Position numbers and translations under genes: made by a program
Part shown: piece after piece, positions 1 through 8,923 of the stretch
Numbering within the stretch: position 1 is the first letter of the stretch
Layout: the number at the start of each line of letters is the position of its first letter
Notes under the pieces: generated by a model
The model's input: the letters and a program-made list of their open reading frames with translations, nothing else
The model's database searches: none
What the model was told of the DNA's origin: nothing
DNA from: Acinetobacter tianfuensis
Lineage (GTDB): Bacteria > Pseudomonadota > Gammaproteobacteria > Pseudomonadales > Moraxellaceae
DNA length: 64,000 bases
Assembly: GCF_003611465.1 (NCBI RefSeq)
Contig: NZ_RAXV01000011.1
Coordinates: 17,926 to 81,925 of the forward strand
Direction of reading: 5' to 3'

Positions 1-151
1 TGTCTTCAGAAATATCAACATTGCCCGTTTGAATCAGCTTTTGGGTAATGGTTTTTTTGCCCTGCTCATTCCACAATTTCGCTAAATAACCCGTCGCATA
101 AGTTTTCCCGATGCCGGTGTCGATTCCACTGATAAAGTAAATTTGGGACAC
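1..151 (-). CDS. bioD: Dethiobiotin synthetase, partial (N-terminal about 50 residues)
   Basis: Reading leftwards from a GTG at 149-151 the translation begins [20 protein letters not shown], which contains the P-loop (GIDTGIGKT) of dethiobiotin synthetase, the enzyme that closes the ureido ring of dethiobiotin using ATP and CO2. The rest of the gene lies beyond position 1. The GTG abuts the TAA of bioC (152-154), so the two are translationally linked as last genes of the biotin operon. The short fragment shows no lesion. Confidence 0.88.
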   Translation of the reverse strand, partial: MSQIYFISGIDTGIGKTYATGYLAKLWNEQGKKTITQKLIQTGNVDISED

Positions 152-925
152 TTATTTTTTCCTTACAATACACTGGATGGGGTGATAGGTGAGCGGATAC
201 TGAAGCGCTTCTGAATCTGGGGCATGCACAAACTGCGCATAATCCCGATAAAACTGCTGCAAAGCGCTTTTTGTCCAGCGGTGCTGCGCCGTTGCAGTCA
301 CTCCCGTTGCCTTAATATGCTGAAGCACATCGCGGGGATGCTCAAAATACAATGGCTGTACCTCTTGCTTCATCATGACAAATTCAAAACCGCAATCCAT
401 CAAAAACCGCTGCAGTATATGGATTTCAAAATACTCCAAACCGCAGCCTGTCAGCTGTTTCATTTCACGCAGATTTTCCGTACCAAAACTGCTGAATACA
501 AAATAACCTTGGGGCTTTAAAGCGTCATATATTTTGCTGAACAGCTGCGGTAAATCGGACATCCACTGCAAAGCAGAACTTGAAATAACCAAATCTAAAT
601 TTTGCGGAAGCGCCAGCTGTTCAATATCCCCCATCAGCAGATGGGTATGGGTCTGTTGTAAAAAAGCAGCATCTTGCAAAGCAGCGATATTTTCAGACAG
701 ATCATTCAAATACAAAGTATCAATTGAACAATGCTTAAGCACTTCCTGCGTCAGCATTCCTGTACCGCAGCCGATTTCCAAAGCCTGATGCCAATGTTTT
801 TGCCCGACATACTGACCCATCAGTCCAGCCAGCTCTATGCAAATTCTTTTTTGAACCACTGCCTGCTGATCATAAGTCAACACCGCTTTAGAAAAACGCT
901 GCTTAATTTGAGATTTATCCAGCAT
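152..925 (-). CDS. bioC: Malonyl-ACP O-methyltransferase
   Basis: A 257-residue class I SAM-dependent methyltransferase. SAM motif I (EIGCGTG) lies at about residues 50-56, and the protein opens with the KSQIKQRFSKAVLTYDQQAVVQ-type region typical of BioC, where the Y of the TYD motif contacts substrate. BioC methylates malonyl-ACP so that fatty acid synthase can build the pimeloyl chain; the methyl ester is later removed by BioH, which is encoded at the head of the same operon (3470-4213). One base separates its start from the bioF stop. Cytoplasmic. Length is normal. Confidence 0.93.
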   Translation of the reverse strand: MLDKSQIKQRFSKAVLTYDQQAVVQKRICIELAGLMGQYVGQKHWHQALEIGCGTGMLTQEVLKHCSIDTLYLNDLSENIAALQDAAFLQQTHTHLLMGDIEQLALPQNLDLVISSSALQWMSDLPQLFSKIYDALKPQGYFVFSSFGTENLREMKQLTGCGLEYFEIHILQRFLMDCGFEFVMMKQEVQPLYFEHPRDVLQHIKATGVTATAQHRWTKSALQQFYRDYAQFVHAPDSEALQYPLTYHPIQCIVRKK

Positions 926-926
926 C

Positions 927-2096
927 TTAGTCTGCCATCAGTTGCTTGATTAATGTATGCAGCTCTTCTTGACCAATATTTGAAGTCAAAGAAATGCGTA
1001 AGCGTGAGCTATGTTTCGGTACAGTCGGCGGGCGTACAGGCATAATATAAAAACCGGCCTTTTGTAGGGCATGGGCTTTTTCTACCGTTTGATTCGACTC
1101 GCCAATAATGACTGGAACAATATGCGAGCTTGAAGGACAATCAAAACCTCTGGCTTGAACCGCTTGCTGCAAACTTTGACTGATCTGCTGTAAATGTTGC
1201 CGTTCAGCTTTTAAATTTAAAACTTTCTTGAAGATAAAATCCGTCCATGCCATACAGATCGGAGGCTGCGCAGTACTGAAAATCAACGGGCGCATGGCGT
1301 TAATTAAATAGTTCCGAATGATCGGATGACAAATCAAATAACCGCCCACTGAAGCAATCGCTTTACCAAAAGTTCCAGCTAAAAGATCAATATTATCCAT
1401 GACCTGATATTGCTGCGCGCAGCCTAAACCCTGCTCACCGCGAACACCAATTGCATGCGCTTCATCGACATACAGCATGACTTTTCTAAATTGCTTTTTG
1501 ATCCGTACTAATTCAGCCAAATCAGTTTCATCGCCATCCATACTGAAAATGGATTCAGTCACGACAATGATCCGTTCAAAAGCTTCATCGTCATGATATT
1601 TATGTAAAAGCTGTACCAGATGCGCCAAATCATTATGGCGATAGCGCACATATTTGGCAGTGGATAAACGGATACCGTCAATCATGCTGGCATGAATCAG
1701 CTTATCTGCAAGAATTAGAGTTTTACTGTCCGCAAGTGCAGGTAAAATCCCAATATTCATGTGATAGCCGCTGTTAAACACCAGCGCTGCGCGCCCATGA
1801 AAAGCTTGACTTAAACTTGCTTCAAGCTGTTCATATTCTGGAAAATTCCCTGTCAGCAAACGTGAAGACGCGGAACTCATCCAGCGATGTGCATTTGGAG
1901 TTTCATCAAAGAATTGCTCACGAAGGTGAACATTGGATGCCAAACCCAAATAGTCATTTGAAGCTAAATTCAACATTTTATGATTATGAATGGTGATGTA
2001 GCGATCTTGCTGAACATTAGCAGTGAATTGACGTAAATTACCTTGCTGTTTCAGCTGATCAAGCTGCTCTGAATAATGCTCAAGTAAATGCTTCAC
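927..2096 (-). CDS. bioF: 8-amino-7-oxononanoate synthase
   Basis: A 389-residue PLP enzyme of the alpha-oxoamine synthase family. The PLP lysine is K245 in GTFGKA, and the cofactor-binding DEAHAIG is at about 211-217. It condenses pimeloyl-ACP with L-alanine to give 8-amino-7-oxononanoate (KAPA). The ATG overlaps the bioA stop codon by four bases (2093-2096), implying coupled translation. Length and motifs are those of a functional enzyme. Confidence 0.95.
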   Translation of the reverse strand: MKHLLEHYSEQLDQLKQQGNLRQFTANVQQDRYITIHNHKMLNLASNDYLGLASNVHLREQFFDETPNAHRWMSSASSRLLTGNFPEYEQLEASLSQAFHGRAALVFNSGYHMNIGILPALADSKTLILADKLIHASMIDGIRLSTAKYVRYRHNDLAHLVQLLHKYHDDEAFERIIVVTESIFSMDGDETDLAELVRIKKQFRKVMLYVDEAHAIGVRGEQGLGCAQQYQVMDNIDLLAGTFGKAIASVGGYLICHPIIRNYLINAMRPLIFSTAQPPICMAWTDFIFKKVLNLKAERQHLQQISQSLQQAVQARGFDCPSSSHIVPVIIGESNQTVEKAHALQKAGFYIMPVRPPTVPKHSSRLRISLTSNIGQEELHTLIKQLMAD

Positions 2097-3385
2097 GCCG
2101 CATTCTCCATTTGCTTAACCACTGCAGCCAACTGTTCCAGCAATGTATTTAATTCCTGTTCAGAAATAACATAAGGCGGCATCACATACACCAGCTTGCC
2201 AAATGGACGCACCCAGATGCCGCGGCGGACAAACTCTTGCTGCAGGCTTTTCATGTCGACATTAAAGGTGAGTTCCACCACACCGATTGCACCTAAAACA
2301 CGAACATCATGTACATAATCAAGCTGTGCAAGCGGCTGCAAATGCACAGATAACTGTTTTTGAATACGATCGATATTGCCTTGCCAATCTTGAGAAATCA
2401 GCATTTCAGTACTTTTGACTGCCACCGCACAAGCCAATGGGTTTGCCATAAATGTCGGGCCATGCATAAACACGCCTGCTGCGCCCTTGCTAATGGTTTC
2501 AGCAACATTTTTACTTGTCAGTGTTGCAGATAAAGTCATATAACCGCCTGTCAGCCCTTTGCCGATGCACATAATGTCAGGTTCAACACCCGCCCATTCC
2601 CAAGCAAAGAGCTTGCCAGTTCGGCCAAAACCTGTGGCGATTTCATCAAAAATCAGCAGGATATTATATTTTTCACAAAGCAGTTTAGCTTGACGCAAAT
2701 ATTCGGGATGGTAAAAACGCATTCCCCCTGCACCCTGCACAATCGGCTCAAGAATCAGACCGGCAATACTTTCATGCTGTTCAGCCAGAGTCTTTTCCAG
2801 TTCAGCAATATCTGCCTGATTCCATTCTTCATGAAAGCCAACTTGCGGCGCAGGAACAAAAATTCGATTCGGCAAACTTGAGCCAAAAATTTGATGCATC
2901 CCTGTCACTGGGTCACAGACAGACATCGCATTCCACGTATCTCCGTGATAGCCCGAACGCGGTGTCACAAAGTTGGTTTTCTGAACCTTGCCTTGCGCCT
3001 GCCAAAACTGTACAGCCATTTTCAAAGCCACTTCCACAGCCACAGAACCCGAATCTGCATAAAATATTTTATCCAAACTTGGCGGGCTAATTTTCAGCAG
3101 CACTTTACCCAGCTGAATCGCAGGATCATGAGTAAAACCGCCAAACATGATATGCGACATGTTCTGCAGCTGATCGGTCACTGCCTGATTCAGCTCAGGA
3201 TGGTTATAACCGTGAATTGCGCACCACCAAGACGACATCCCATCTATGAGCTGACGGCCATCTTCAAGTTCAATCATGGCACCAAATGCTTTTTTTACCT
3301 TAAAAGCCGGCAGCGGCTGAGTCATAGAGGTATAGGGGTGCCAAATGTGCTGCTGATCAAATTGCAGATCGGTTAATTCGGTCAT
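2093..3385 (-). CDS. bioA: Adenosylmethionine-8-amino-7-oxononanoate aminotransferase
   Basis: A 430-residue class III aminotransferase. Visible motifs are [11 protein letters not shown] (about 247-257) and the PLP lysine K276 in [10 protein letters not shown]; the N-terminal IWHPYTSM is characteristic of BioA. It converts KAPA to 7,8-diaminononanoate with SAM as amino donor. The ATG at 3385 follows a good GGAG ribosome site. Second gene of the bioHAFCD run; 84 bp separate it from the bioH stop. Confidence 0.95.
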   Translation of the reverse strand: MTELTDLQFDQQHIWHPYTSMTQPLPAFKVKKAFGAMIELEDGRQLIDGMSSWWCAIHGYNHPELNQAVTDQLQNMSHIMFGGFTHDPAIQLGKVLLKISPPSLDKIFYADSGSVAVEVALKMAVQFWQAQGKVQKTNFVTPRSGYHGDTWNAMSVCDPVTGMHQIFGSSLPNRIFVPAPQVGFHEEWNQADIAELEKTLAEQHESIAGLILEPIVQGAGGMRFYHPEYLRQAKLLCEKYNILLIFDEIATGFGRTGKLFAWEWAGVEPDIMCIGKGLTGGYMTLSATLTSKNVAETISKGAAGVFMHGPTFMANPLACAVAVKSTEMLISQDWQGNIDRIQKQLSVHLQPLAQLDYVHDVRVLGAIGVVELTFNVDMKSLQQEFVRRGIWVRPFGKLVYVMPPYVISEQELNTLLEQLAAVVKQMENAA

Positions 3386-3469
3386 CCATTACTCCACGCC
3401 TAAGGCTGCATTGCATTTTTTTGCATGTTAAACCTGCAGGAGTCAAAAATAAATTGCGATATAGACCAG

Positions 3470-4213
3470 TTATCCGTTTGTTTGTTTGATTTTCTGTAAA
3501 TATTGGCAGATTTTGTCACTTATGCTTTCAAATTGAAAAATAGGTAAGCCATGTGAGCCGCTAAGCAGTTCTATTTCTAAAAACTCTGCATTTAACTTTT
3601 GAATATTTTCAGCAACTTTGTAACTAACTAAGAAATCTTGTTTTGCAAAAAAATGATACTGATACCCTGCATAATTTTTCAAGATATTGACAGTATTCAG
3701 TTGCTCCAAACAGTCTAAGCCCTGTTTTAACCGCTCTAAATTTTGAGGCTGAATCAAACTTTGTAAAACTTGAAAATCTTCTTTCGTGGTTTTTACCCCC
3801 TGACAAACCATAAAGCCAAATTTCTTTAAAGTAGCAATCGCATCATGTTGAAAGGACTGTTTAAAGTTTTGAAATGCCTCCTCAGACATCGCTGTATGCC
3901 ATTCTGCATGTTCAACACAGCTTTCGACAAAACATGGATTTGAAGCCAGCGTGATCAAAACTTTCTGCTGATGATATTGTTTAGAAATTTGATCCGCCAA
4001 TAAGGCCGCAAGCTGCCCGCCCAAAGACCAGCCGATGATCACATCAAAAACTTTGGCTTTTTCAGCCTGCTGCTGTAACTCTTTTTCATCCAAGGCATTA
4101 AAAATATTGATCAGCTCTACCGTATGGCCTTTATATTCCAAAGCCTGTTTAAGTGAATTGAGCAGTTTGGTTCCGCCGCCCCAGCCTGTAATAAGTAAAA
4201 TTTTTTGATTCAA
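3470..4213 (-). CDS. bioH: Pimeloyl-ACP methyl ester esterase (BioH-like alpha/beta hydrolase)
   Basis: A 247-residue alpha/beta hydrolase with nucleophile elbow GWSLGG (S63), probable acid D193 (AKQDF) and catalytic H221 (SGSHG). The lid stretch after LASNPCF, with W and a KQSFQHDAIATLKKFGF segment, follows the layout of enterobacterial BioH. BioH releases pimeloyl-ACP from its methyl ester, ending the BioC-initiated route. It heads the biotin operon, which supports the function although the sequence is divergent. The start is a TTG at 4211-4213; the upstream bases hold only a weak AAGAG and no GGAG, so initiation may be poor. No in-frame ATG exists near. Confidence 0.82.
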   Translation of the reverse strand: MNQKILLITGWGGGTKLLNSLKQALEYKGHTVELINIFNALDEKELQQQAEKAKVFDVIIGWSLGGQLAALLADQISKQYHQQKVLITLASNPCFVESCVEHAEWHTAMSEEAFQNFKQSFQHDAIATLKKFGFMVCQGVKTTKEDFQVLQSLIQPQNLERLKQGLDCLEQLNTVNILKNYAGYQYHFFAKQDFLVSYKVAENIQKLNAEFLEIELLSGSHGLPIFQFESISDKICQYLQKIKQTNG

Positions 4214-4527
4214 TGGAGGACTCTTATCTCAATAAAATACTCATATTATGAAATAATTTCATACCTGTTTCTATGATCAATATGCTTGATCAAGTGCAAT
4301 TTAATGCGCTATTGCGGCATTAATTGCTGTTTGTCATGCTGCCGCATTTTCAGCCCATCGAACGTAAGCTGCATCAGCACTGTGTCAGCATCGGTATTTT
4401 ATTGCTGCTTATTTTCAATGGATTTCCAGCATAAAATGATCATCAAAGAATACCGACATTTCACGTCCCGCAAATTCAATAAAACTTGCTACACTCAAAT
4501 TCAGACTAAAGTAAGGGAAATATCATC
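4214..4527. other. Intergenic region between divergent bioH and peroxiredoxin genes
   Basis: About 314 bp without a convincing gene. It should hold the leftward promoter of the bio operon and the rightward promoter of the peroxiredoxin. An extended -10-like sequence TGCTACACT (4487-4495) lies 33 bp before the peroxiredoxin ATG; no good -35 is visible. No BirA-type palindrome was seen. A short rightward reading frame at 4286-4588 overlaps the peroxiredoxin start and looks spurious. Confidence 0.4.
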
Positions 4528-5100
4528 ATGCCATTCCAAAAAAAATTTAGCCTCTGTCTGCTTTCCCTTTCTGCCATATGCAGCTTAACAACGGTTAGCC
4601 ATGCTGAAAATTCAATTTTCTCTCAAGCTTCATCTAAGCAGCGGCAATGGGTAGGTAAAACTGCGCCAGCCTTTAAGCTGCAAGACCAAAATTCAAAATG
4701 GCATGAACTTAGTCAATACAAAGGCAAATGGGTCGTTCTCTATTTTTATCCCAAAGATAATTCGCCTGGCTGCATACAAGAAGCCAATGAGTTTAAATCT
4801 TTATATCCGCAGTTTCTCAAAAATAATGCTGCCGTCTTTGGTGTGAGCTTGGACGATGTCACATCACATCAAAAATTCTCTCAAAAACTGGGGCTGAACT
4901 TCCCTATTTTGGCAGACAGCCAACATCAGCTGGCCAATCAGTTTGGAATTGTCCGCAATCTAGGGATTACAAAAATTGCAAAAAGGGAAACTTTTTTAGT
5001 CGACCCAAATGGCATGATTGTCTATCACTACAGCAGCGTGAATACACAGACCCATGCCAAACAAGTCTTGGCAGATATTCAAAAATTTTCTAAAAAATAA
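4528..5100 (+). CDS. Periplasmic Bcp-type peroxiredoxin
   Basis: A 190-residue AhpC/TSA-family thiol peroxidase of the Bcp (PrxQ) group. Residues 1 to about 26 form a Sec signal peptide ending SHA|EN, so the enzyme should act in the periplasm, whereas classical Bcp is cytoplasmic. The peroxidatic cysteine is C82 in SPGCIQE; the usual Thr two residues before it is Ser here. The mature part has no second cysteine, so it is a 1-Cys enzyme needing an external thiol. It reduces H2O2 and organic hydroperoxides. A hairpin terminator follows. Confidence 0.85.
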   Translation: MPFQKKFSLCLLSLSAICSLTTVSHAENSIFSQASSKQRQWVGKTAPAFKLQDQNSKWHELSQYKGKWVVLYFYPKDNSPGCIQEANEFKSLYPQFLKNNAAVFGVSLDDVTSHQKFSQKLGLNFPILADSQHQLANQFGIVRNLGITKIAKRETFLVDPNGMIVYHYSSVNTQTHAKQVLADIQKFSKK

Positions 5101-5136
5101 GAATAAGTCACGCCCATACAAAACGACAGACCATAA

Positions 5137-5167
5137 AAAGGCCTTCAGATTCTCATCTAAAGGCCTT
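5137..5167. terminator. Bidirectional intrinsic terminator
   Basis: Inverted repeat AAAGGCCTT (5137-5145) / AAGGCCTTT (5159-5167) lies between the converging peroxiredoxin and bacterioferritin genes. A- and T-rich flanks allow it to act in either direction. Confidence 0.7.
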
Positions 5168-5222
5168 TAATTCCACCTCATCCCAACCTTCCCCTCATAG
5201 AGAATGCTGGAATGAAGCAATC

Positions 5223-5687
5223 TTACATTTGTGATTGAATATAGTTTTGTAGACCAATCAGCTGAATTAAACGCAATTGTTTTTCCAGCCAATAAGTATG
5301 ATCTTCTTCTGTATCAGACATTTGCTGACGAAGCATATCGCGCGTAATGTAATCGCCTTTTTCTTCGCAAAGCTTTACGCCTTGAGCCAGCTTTTCACGT
5401 ACTTCATACTCAAGCTTCAAATCGGCTTTTAAGCAAGAAACAACGTCTTCACCCACTTCAATGTCATCACGCTTCATGTTTGGCGTGCCTTCAAGGAACA
5501 AAACACGGCGGATAATCGCATCAGCATGCTGTGCTTCTTCCTGCATTTCATGATCAATGCGTTCAAAAATTTTGCTCAAACCCCAGTCTTCATACATACG
5601 GGAATGAATCAGGTATTGATCACGAGCAGCCAGTTCGCCGCCAATCAACATATTTAAGTAGTCTACGACTTCTGGATTGCCACGCAT
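5223..5687 (-). CDS. bfr: Bacterioferritin subunit lacking the haem-ligand methionine
   Basis: A 154-residue ferritin-like four-helix protein, starting [12 protein letters not shown]. The ATG at 5685-5687 is preceded by GGAG at 8 bp; a longer frame to 5711 adds eight residues without support. Ferroxidase ligands E18, E51, H54 and the later E and H of TEEDH align with E. coli Bfr. Position 52, methionine in haem-binding Bfr, is alanine here (EEAQH), so this subunit probably cannot ligate haem and may be the alpha-type partner of a two-subunit bacterioferritin. It stores iron in the cytoplasm. Confidence 0.9.
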   Translation of the reverse strand: MRGNPEVVDYLNMLIGGELAARDQYLIHSRMYEDWGLSKIFERIDHEMQEEAQHADAIIRRVLFLEGTPNMKRDDIEVGEDVVSCLKADLKLEYEVREKLAQGVKLCEEKGDYITRDMLRQQMSDTEEDHTYWLEKQLRLIQLIGLQNYIQSQM

Positions 5688-6058
5688 ATTAAAACTCCAT
5701 ACCCTTTTCAAATATTATGGACAACTTTCTCTGTCTTTGCAAAATCTAAAATGTGTAAGTTTATGATTTATATATATTTTAAATGATAAGCATACGCATT
5801 TGCAGTTCAATTCCGCTTAATTTTCACATAAAAAATAAGAACTTGTGCAAATTTCAACTGCCTGTACAAGCTGATTGTTCAAAAAATAAGTGCCGATTAA
5901 TTTTGTAACTATTCACAATGCTTCTTATTTAACGCAAACATCAGCTGATTGATTCAACACGCCAAACTTGCGCTGCTGTATTTTTATATAGGGAGCACAG
6001 TACTGATGCTTCATGTATTGCAATTAAAACAAGGTTAAAATTCCCAGCGAAAACAAAC
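5688..6058. other. Intergenic region upstream of bfr
   Basis: About 370 bp, AT-rich. It must contain the leftward bfr promoter. A weak Fur-box-like AATGATAAGCAT is at about 5782-5793; it matches only part of the 19-bp consensus. No gene or RNA was recognised. Confidence 0.3.
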
Positions 6059-7051
6059 TTAAGCTGAAATCCAACGCGCATTCTTCCACGCTTGCTGCTG
6101 CTTTGAATCTAAAAAAGTCCAAGCGACAAAACGGCTTTCTTTTTGCCCCTGTGTCATTTTTATAGTTTTCATATCCACTGCGCCGCTCTTCGCTATAGCT
6201 TTTAAGAGCACTGGCAATGTTGTTTTCTTGGAAACCAGCGTACTAAACCAAAGGCATTGCTCTGCAAACTGAGTGCTCTCTTGCACCATTTGGCAGACAA
6301 ATCGTTCTTCGCCGCCATCACACCAGAGTTCGTTTTTCTGACCGCCAAAGTTTAACACCACCTTTGTCCGATCAACTGGCTTGCCTAGCTTTCTTAATTT
6401 TTGAGTTGCGGTCGCGTTGGCTTCATCTTGTGAGGCATGAAATGGCGGATTACACATGGTCAAATCAAATCGATCTGAAGGTTTAATCACACCATTGAAA
6501 ATATTGCTCGCTTTTTTCTGCAATCGAATCTGAATGCCTTTACGCAGATTCGGATTTGCCTCCACAATAAATTGAGCACTTTTAACCGATGTAGCATGTA
6601 TATCTGAGCCGACAAATTTCCAGCCATAACTGCGATGACCAATGATCGGATAAATACAGTTCGCGCCCACCCCAATATCTAACACTTGAACGGCGTGTCC
6701 TGTTGGAATTTCCCCCTTATTGTTAGCACTCAGCAAGTCAGCTAAGTAGTGGATATAGTCGGCTCTGCCCGGAATAGGCGGGCAAAGAAAATTTGGAGGA
6801 ATATCCCAATATTGAATGCCATAAAAATGCTTGAGCAATGCTTTATTGAGCATTTTCACAGCGTGCGGATCAGAAAAGTCGACCGAAAGATCGTTATATT
6901 TATTTAGGCTGACAAAAGGTGCAAGTTCCGGACAACTCTTGATTAACTGAGGAAAATCGTAACGACTGCTATGCAGATTTCGTGCATGTAATTCCGATTT
7001 TTGTTGCGGAAAAGATTTCTTTGCTTGCGCCATGTGTATGCCAATATTCAA
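6059..7051 (-). CDS. rlmF: 23S rRNA (adenine(1618)-N(6))-methyltransferase
   Basis: A 330-residue RlmF/YbiN-family methyltransferase. The N-terminal part LHARNLHSSRYDFPQLI and the run WDIPPNFLCPPIPGRADYIHYLADLL are signatures of the family, and the catalytic NPPFH is in the middle. It methylates N6 of A1618 in 23S rRNA. The start could also be the internal ATG of MAQAKKSF (residue 7), which precedes the conserved part. It stands alone; an IS was inserted some 315 bp upstream. Confidence 0.93.
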   Translation of the reverse strand: MNIGIHMAQAKKSFPQQKSELHARNLHSSRYDFPQLIKSCPELAPFVSLNKYNDLSVDFSDPHAVKMLNKALLKHFYGIQYWDIPPNFLCPPIPGRADYIHYLADLLSANNKGEIPTGHAVQVLDIGVGANCIYPIIGHRSYGWKFVGSDIHATSVKSAQFIVEANPNLRKGIQIRLQKKASNIFNGVIKPSDRFDLTMCNPPFHASQDEANATATQKLRKLGKPVDRTKVVLNFGGQKNELWCDGGEERFVCQMVQESTQFAEQCLWFSTLVSKKTTLPVLLKAIAKSGAVDMKTIKMTQGQKESRFVAWTFLDSKQQQAWKNARWISA

Positions 7052-7293
7052 TGGGAGAACAGAATCATCTGATAAGGCAGGATCTATACCTGCAAATTAG
7101 TCAATATTGTACGTGAATTTGACCATCAATGACGCCCCAGTCCTTTTATTTGTCTATCTGCAAAATCAATAACCACTTGGACATCTATTCTTATTTTATC
7201 TGGACATTCTTGTTTGCTATAGCATTTAATCTCATTAAAAAAAACCGTGGAACATTGATTGAATAATGATCATGGAACATGAAGAATCAACAA

Positions 7294-7323
7294 AAAAGTC
7301 CAATCGGTGATGACTGGACTTTT
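7294..7323 (-). terminator. Terminator-like hairpin left of the IS
   Basis: Inverted repeat AAAAGTCCA (7294-7302) / TGGACTTTT (7315-7323) with a 12-nt loop. Read leftwards it is followed by a run of T, so it could stop transcripts leaving the IS towards rlmF. Confidence 0.55.
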
Positions 7324-7360
7324 CACATCAGCATAAGATAATGATTTATATCAGGTAAAA

Positions 7361-7365
7361 ATTTA
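7361..7365. repeat. 5-bp target site duplication, left copy
   Basis: ATTTA directly abuts the left IS end and is repeated at 8847-8851 directly after the right end, showing that the element transposed as a unit into this place. Confidence 0.85.
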
Positions 7366-8846
7366 TGTTATTCACCAATTAAAATGTCTATGCGATAAAC
7401 CATTTAAAATGTCCTGTTTTTAACCATAAGAGTCAAGCACAGGATTTAAATTTCTTTGTTCAATAACAGCTTTCTGAGCTTTACGGCTCGGCATACTTTT
7501 CTTGAGACGGGAACGTTTATTCTGTTTTTCCAACTCTTCGTGTTGTTGTTGAATATGAGCTAGGACTGCGCCTAACCGTTTATTCTCAACCACTTCATTT
7601 TGCTGCAGTCCAGCCAGTTTATTGAAGACGCTATAGTTGATCTTCCGTCCTTCATGCATGATGGCCACAGTGCCATCTGGATACTCCAGAAATGAAATGT
7701 ATTGCCCAACCAGCTTATGATTCAGTACTGTTGGCTCAAGCATATAAATACATTTGTCATAGGTGATGGTCAGATTCTTAGTGACCTTACGTGGTTCCTG
7801 CCAGGTGAAAATATCCTCCAGTTCAAGATCAGATTCGGTTAAAGGGCGATGCAAGTTCTTGGAATTTCTCGCACACTTGGCGAACTTCTGATTGAAATGC
7901 TCAATAAAGCAGGGCAGCCATGCATTGGCTTCGGCAATCGAGCAGATGCCTTCCAGGCGCATTTCCTTGATCAGACGATCCTGCAGTGTCCTGTTAGCAC
8001 GTTCCACACGACCTTTGGCCTGTGGGGAGTTGGCAAAGATAATATCAATGTTTAACTCATTCAGAATCCTGCCAAATTGTGTGATCTGACTGTCCTGACT
8101 GGATTTCTGGTTCACTCTGAATACCGAATGTTTGTCACTATAAAAGGCCAGCGGCTTGCCGTATTGTTCAATGTAGGCTCGGGTGGAAAGCATATAGTCA
8201 AAGGTGGTTTCAGCCTCACAAAAGCGCAGATGCAACAGCTTTCCAGTGGCATCATCGATATAAACCAGCAAGCAGCATTTTGCAGCTCGACCTTCAAACC
8301 AGTCATGATATGAGCCATCAATTTGGATCAGTTCACCGAAGCAATCCCGCTTATATCGAGGCTGATATGGCCGTTTCAGACGCTTGGATCGCGGAATCCA
8401 GAGTTCATTGGCAGTCATCCAGCGACGAACCGTTTCCACAGGAATATTCAGGTCAAACATGCTGCTGAGCTTCTCATGCGCCAAGGTTGGACCAAAGCCC
8501 AGCAGATGTTCAGAAATAAGGGAAAGGCATTCAGACTTTACGGCTTCATCATGGCGACGATGACCCGGTTGACCACGACTGGCATGTGTCAGGCCTGAAA
8601 TACCGTCTTGCTTGAGCTTGTGCAATAACCGGGTAATTTGACGGGTTGAAAGATTCAGAATTTCAGCAGCACGGACTTGTGTAATACGTCGATCTCGAAC
8701 ATCTTGCAGCACTGCAATACGTTGTATTTCCTTGTCAGACATAGTGATCAGCATCTCGATTCATATCCAGTCCATGATGTTGATGCGCATCATAGACCAG
8801 ACATTTTTATTGGTGAGAATACAGACACTTTAAATGGTTTCTAACA
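7366..8846 (-). mobile_element. IS1202/ISNCY-type insertion sequence, complete (1481 bp)
   Basis: Both ends start TGTTA when read inwards (left TGTTATTCACCAATTAAAA, right TGTTAGAAACCATTTAAAG) and agree at most of about 24 positions. Each end carries the motif ACCAnTTAAAnTGTC twice, 24-25 bp apart (7373 and 7398 on the left; mirrored on the right), likely paired transposase binding sites. One intact transposase fills the element. The 5-bp duplication ATTTA flanks it. On the right, the duplicated ATTTA is followed immediately by the XerC arm of a dif-like site, the position known for Acinetobacter IS1202-group elements that seek pdif sites. Confidence 0.92.
7420..8754 (-). CDS. ISNCY/IS1202-type DDE transposase
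   Basis: A 444-residue transposase. The N-terminus (residues about 10-75) has helix-turn-helix segments (TQVRAAEILNLSTRQITRLLHKLKQ). The integrase core shows D in QIDGSYHDWFEG, D in FYSDKHSVFR and E in KGRVERANRTLQ, the expected DDE acidic residues, and the tail is basic (KNKRSRLKKSMPSRKAQK). The frame is intact. The first ATG may instead be MSDKEIQR, five residues in. No passenger gene. Confidence 0.92.
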   Translation of the reverse strand: MLITMSDKEIQRIAVLQDVRDRRITQVRAAEILNLSTRQITRLLHKLKQDGISGLTHASRGQPGHRRHDEAVKSECLSLISEHLLGFGPTLAHEKLSSMFDLNIPVETVRRWMTANELWIPRSKRLKRPYQPRYKRDCFGELIQIDGSYHDWFEGRAAKCCLLVYIDDATGKLLHLRFCEAETTFDYMLSTRAYIEQYGKPLAFYSDKHSVFRVNQKSSQDSQITQFGRILNELNIDIIFANSPQAKGRVERANRTLQDRLIKEMRLEGICSIAEANAWLPCFIEHFNQKFAKCARNSKNLHRPLTESDLELEDIFTWQEPRKVTKNLTITYDKCIYMLEPTVLNHKLVGQYISFLEYPDGTVAIMHEGRKINYSVFNKLAGLQQNEVVENKRLGAVLAHIQQQHEELEKQNKRSRLKKSMPSRKAQKAVIEQRNLNPVLDSYG

Positions 8847-8851
8847 ATTTA
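8847..8851. repeat. 5-bp target site duplication, right copy
   Basis: ATTTA, identical to 7361-7365, lies between the right IS end and the XerC arm at 8852. Confidence 0.85.
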
Positions 8852-8879
8852 ATTTCGTATAACATGTATTATGTTAATT
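8852..8879 (+). other. XerC/XerD (pdif-like) recombination site, C-to-D orientation
   Basis: XerC arm ATTTCGTATAA (8852-8862), 6-bp spacer CATGTA, XerD arm TTATGTTAATT (8869-8879). This matches the 28-bp sites that bracket movable modules in Acinetobacter replicons. Its spacer differs from the TGTATA usual in gammaproteobacterial chromosomal dif, so a pdif origin is favoured, but a chromosomal dif is not excluded. Confidence 0.85.
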
Positions 8880-8923
8880 TTAGAAAATATCAATAATTCT
8901 ATTTAATCGTAGGAAACATAAAA

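Larger units (their letters stand above)
7052..7365. other. Intergenic region between rlmF and the IS
   Basis: About 314 bp without a supported gene. It holds the leftward rlmF promoter and one terminator-like hairpin (7294-7323). No Xer site was found on this side of the IS. Confidence 0.35.

Noticed and set aside
3386..3469. BirA-operator half-site (TGTTAAACC) before bioA
   Set aside because: No matching second arm at the right distance, and BirA here lacks its DNA-binding domain.
5171..5205. Pyrimidine-rich stretch resembling the hisD-hisC REP-like repeat
   Set aside because: Only loosely similar and without an inverted partner.
5782..5793. Fur-box-like sequence upstream of bfr
   Set aside because: Only part of the consensus is matched and it is about 95 bp from the start; too weak to call.
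8852..8879. Site taken as the chromosomal dif
   Set aside because: The spacer is not the usual TGTATA and a second inverted site lies nearby; a pdif module explains both better. Strand-skew data would be needed to settle it.
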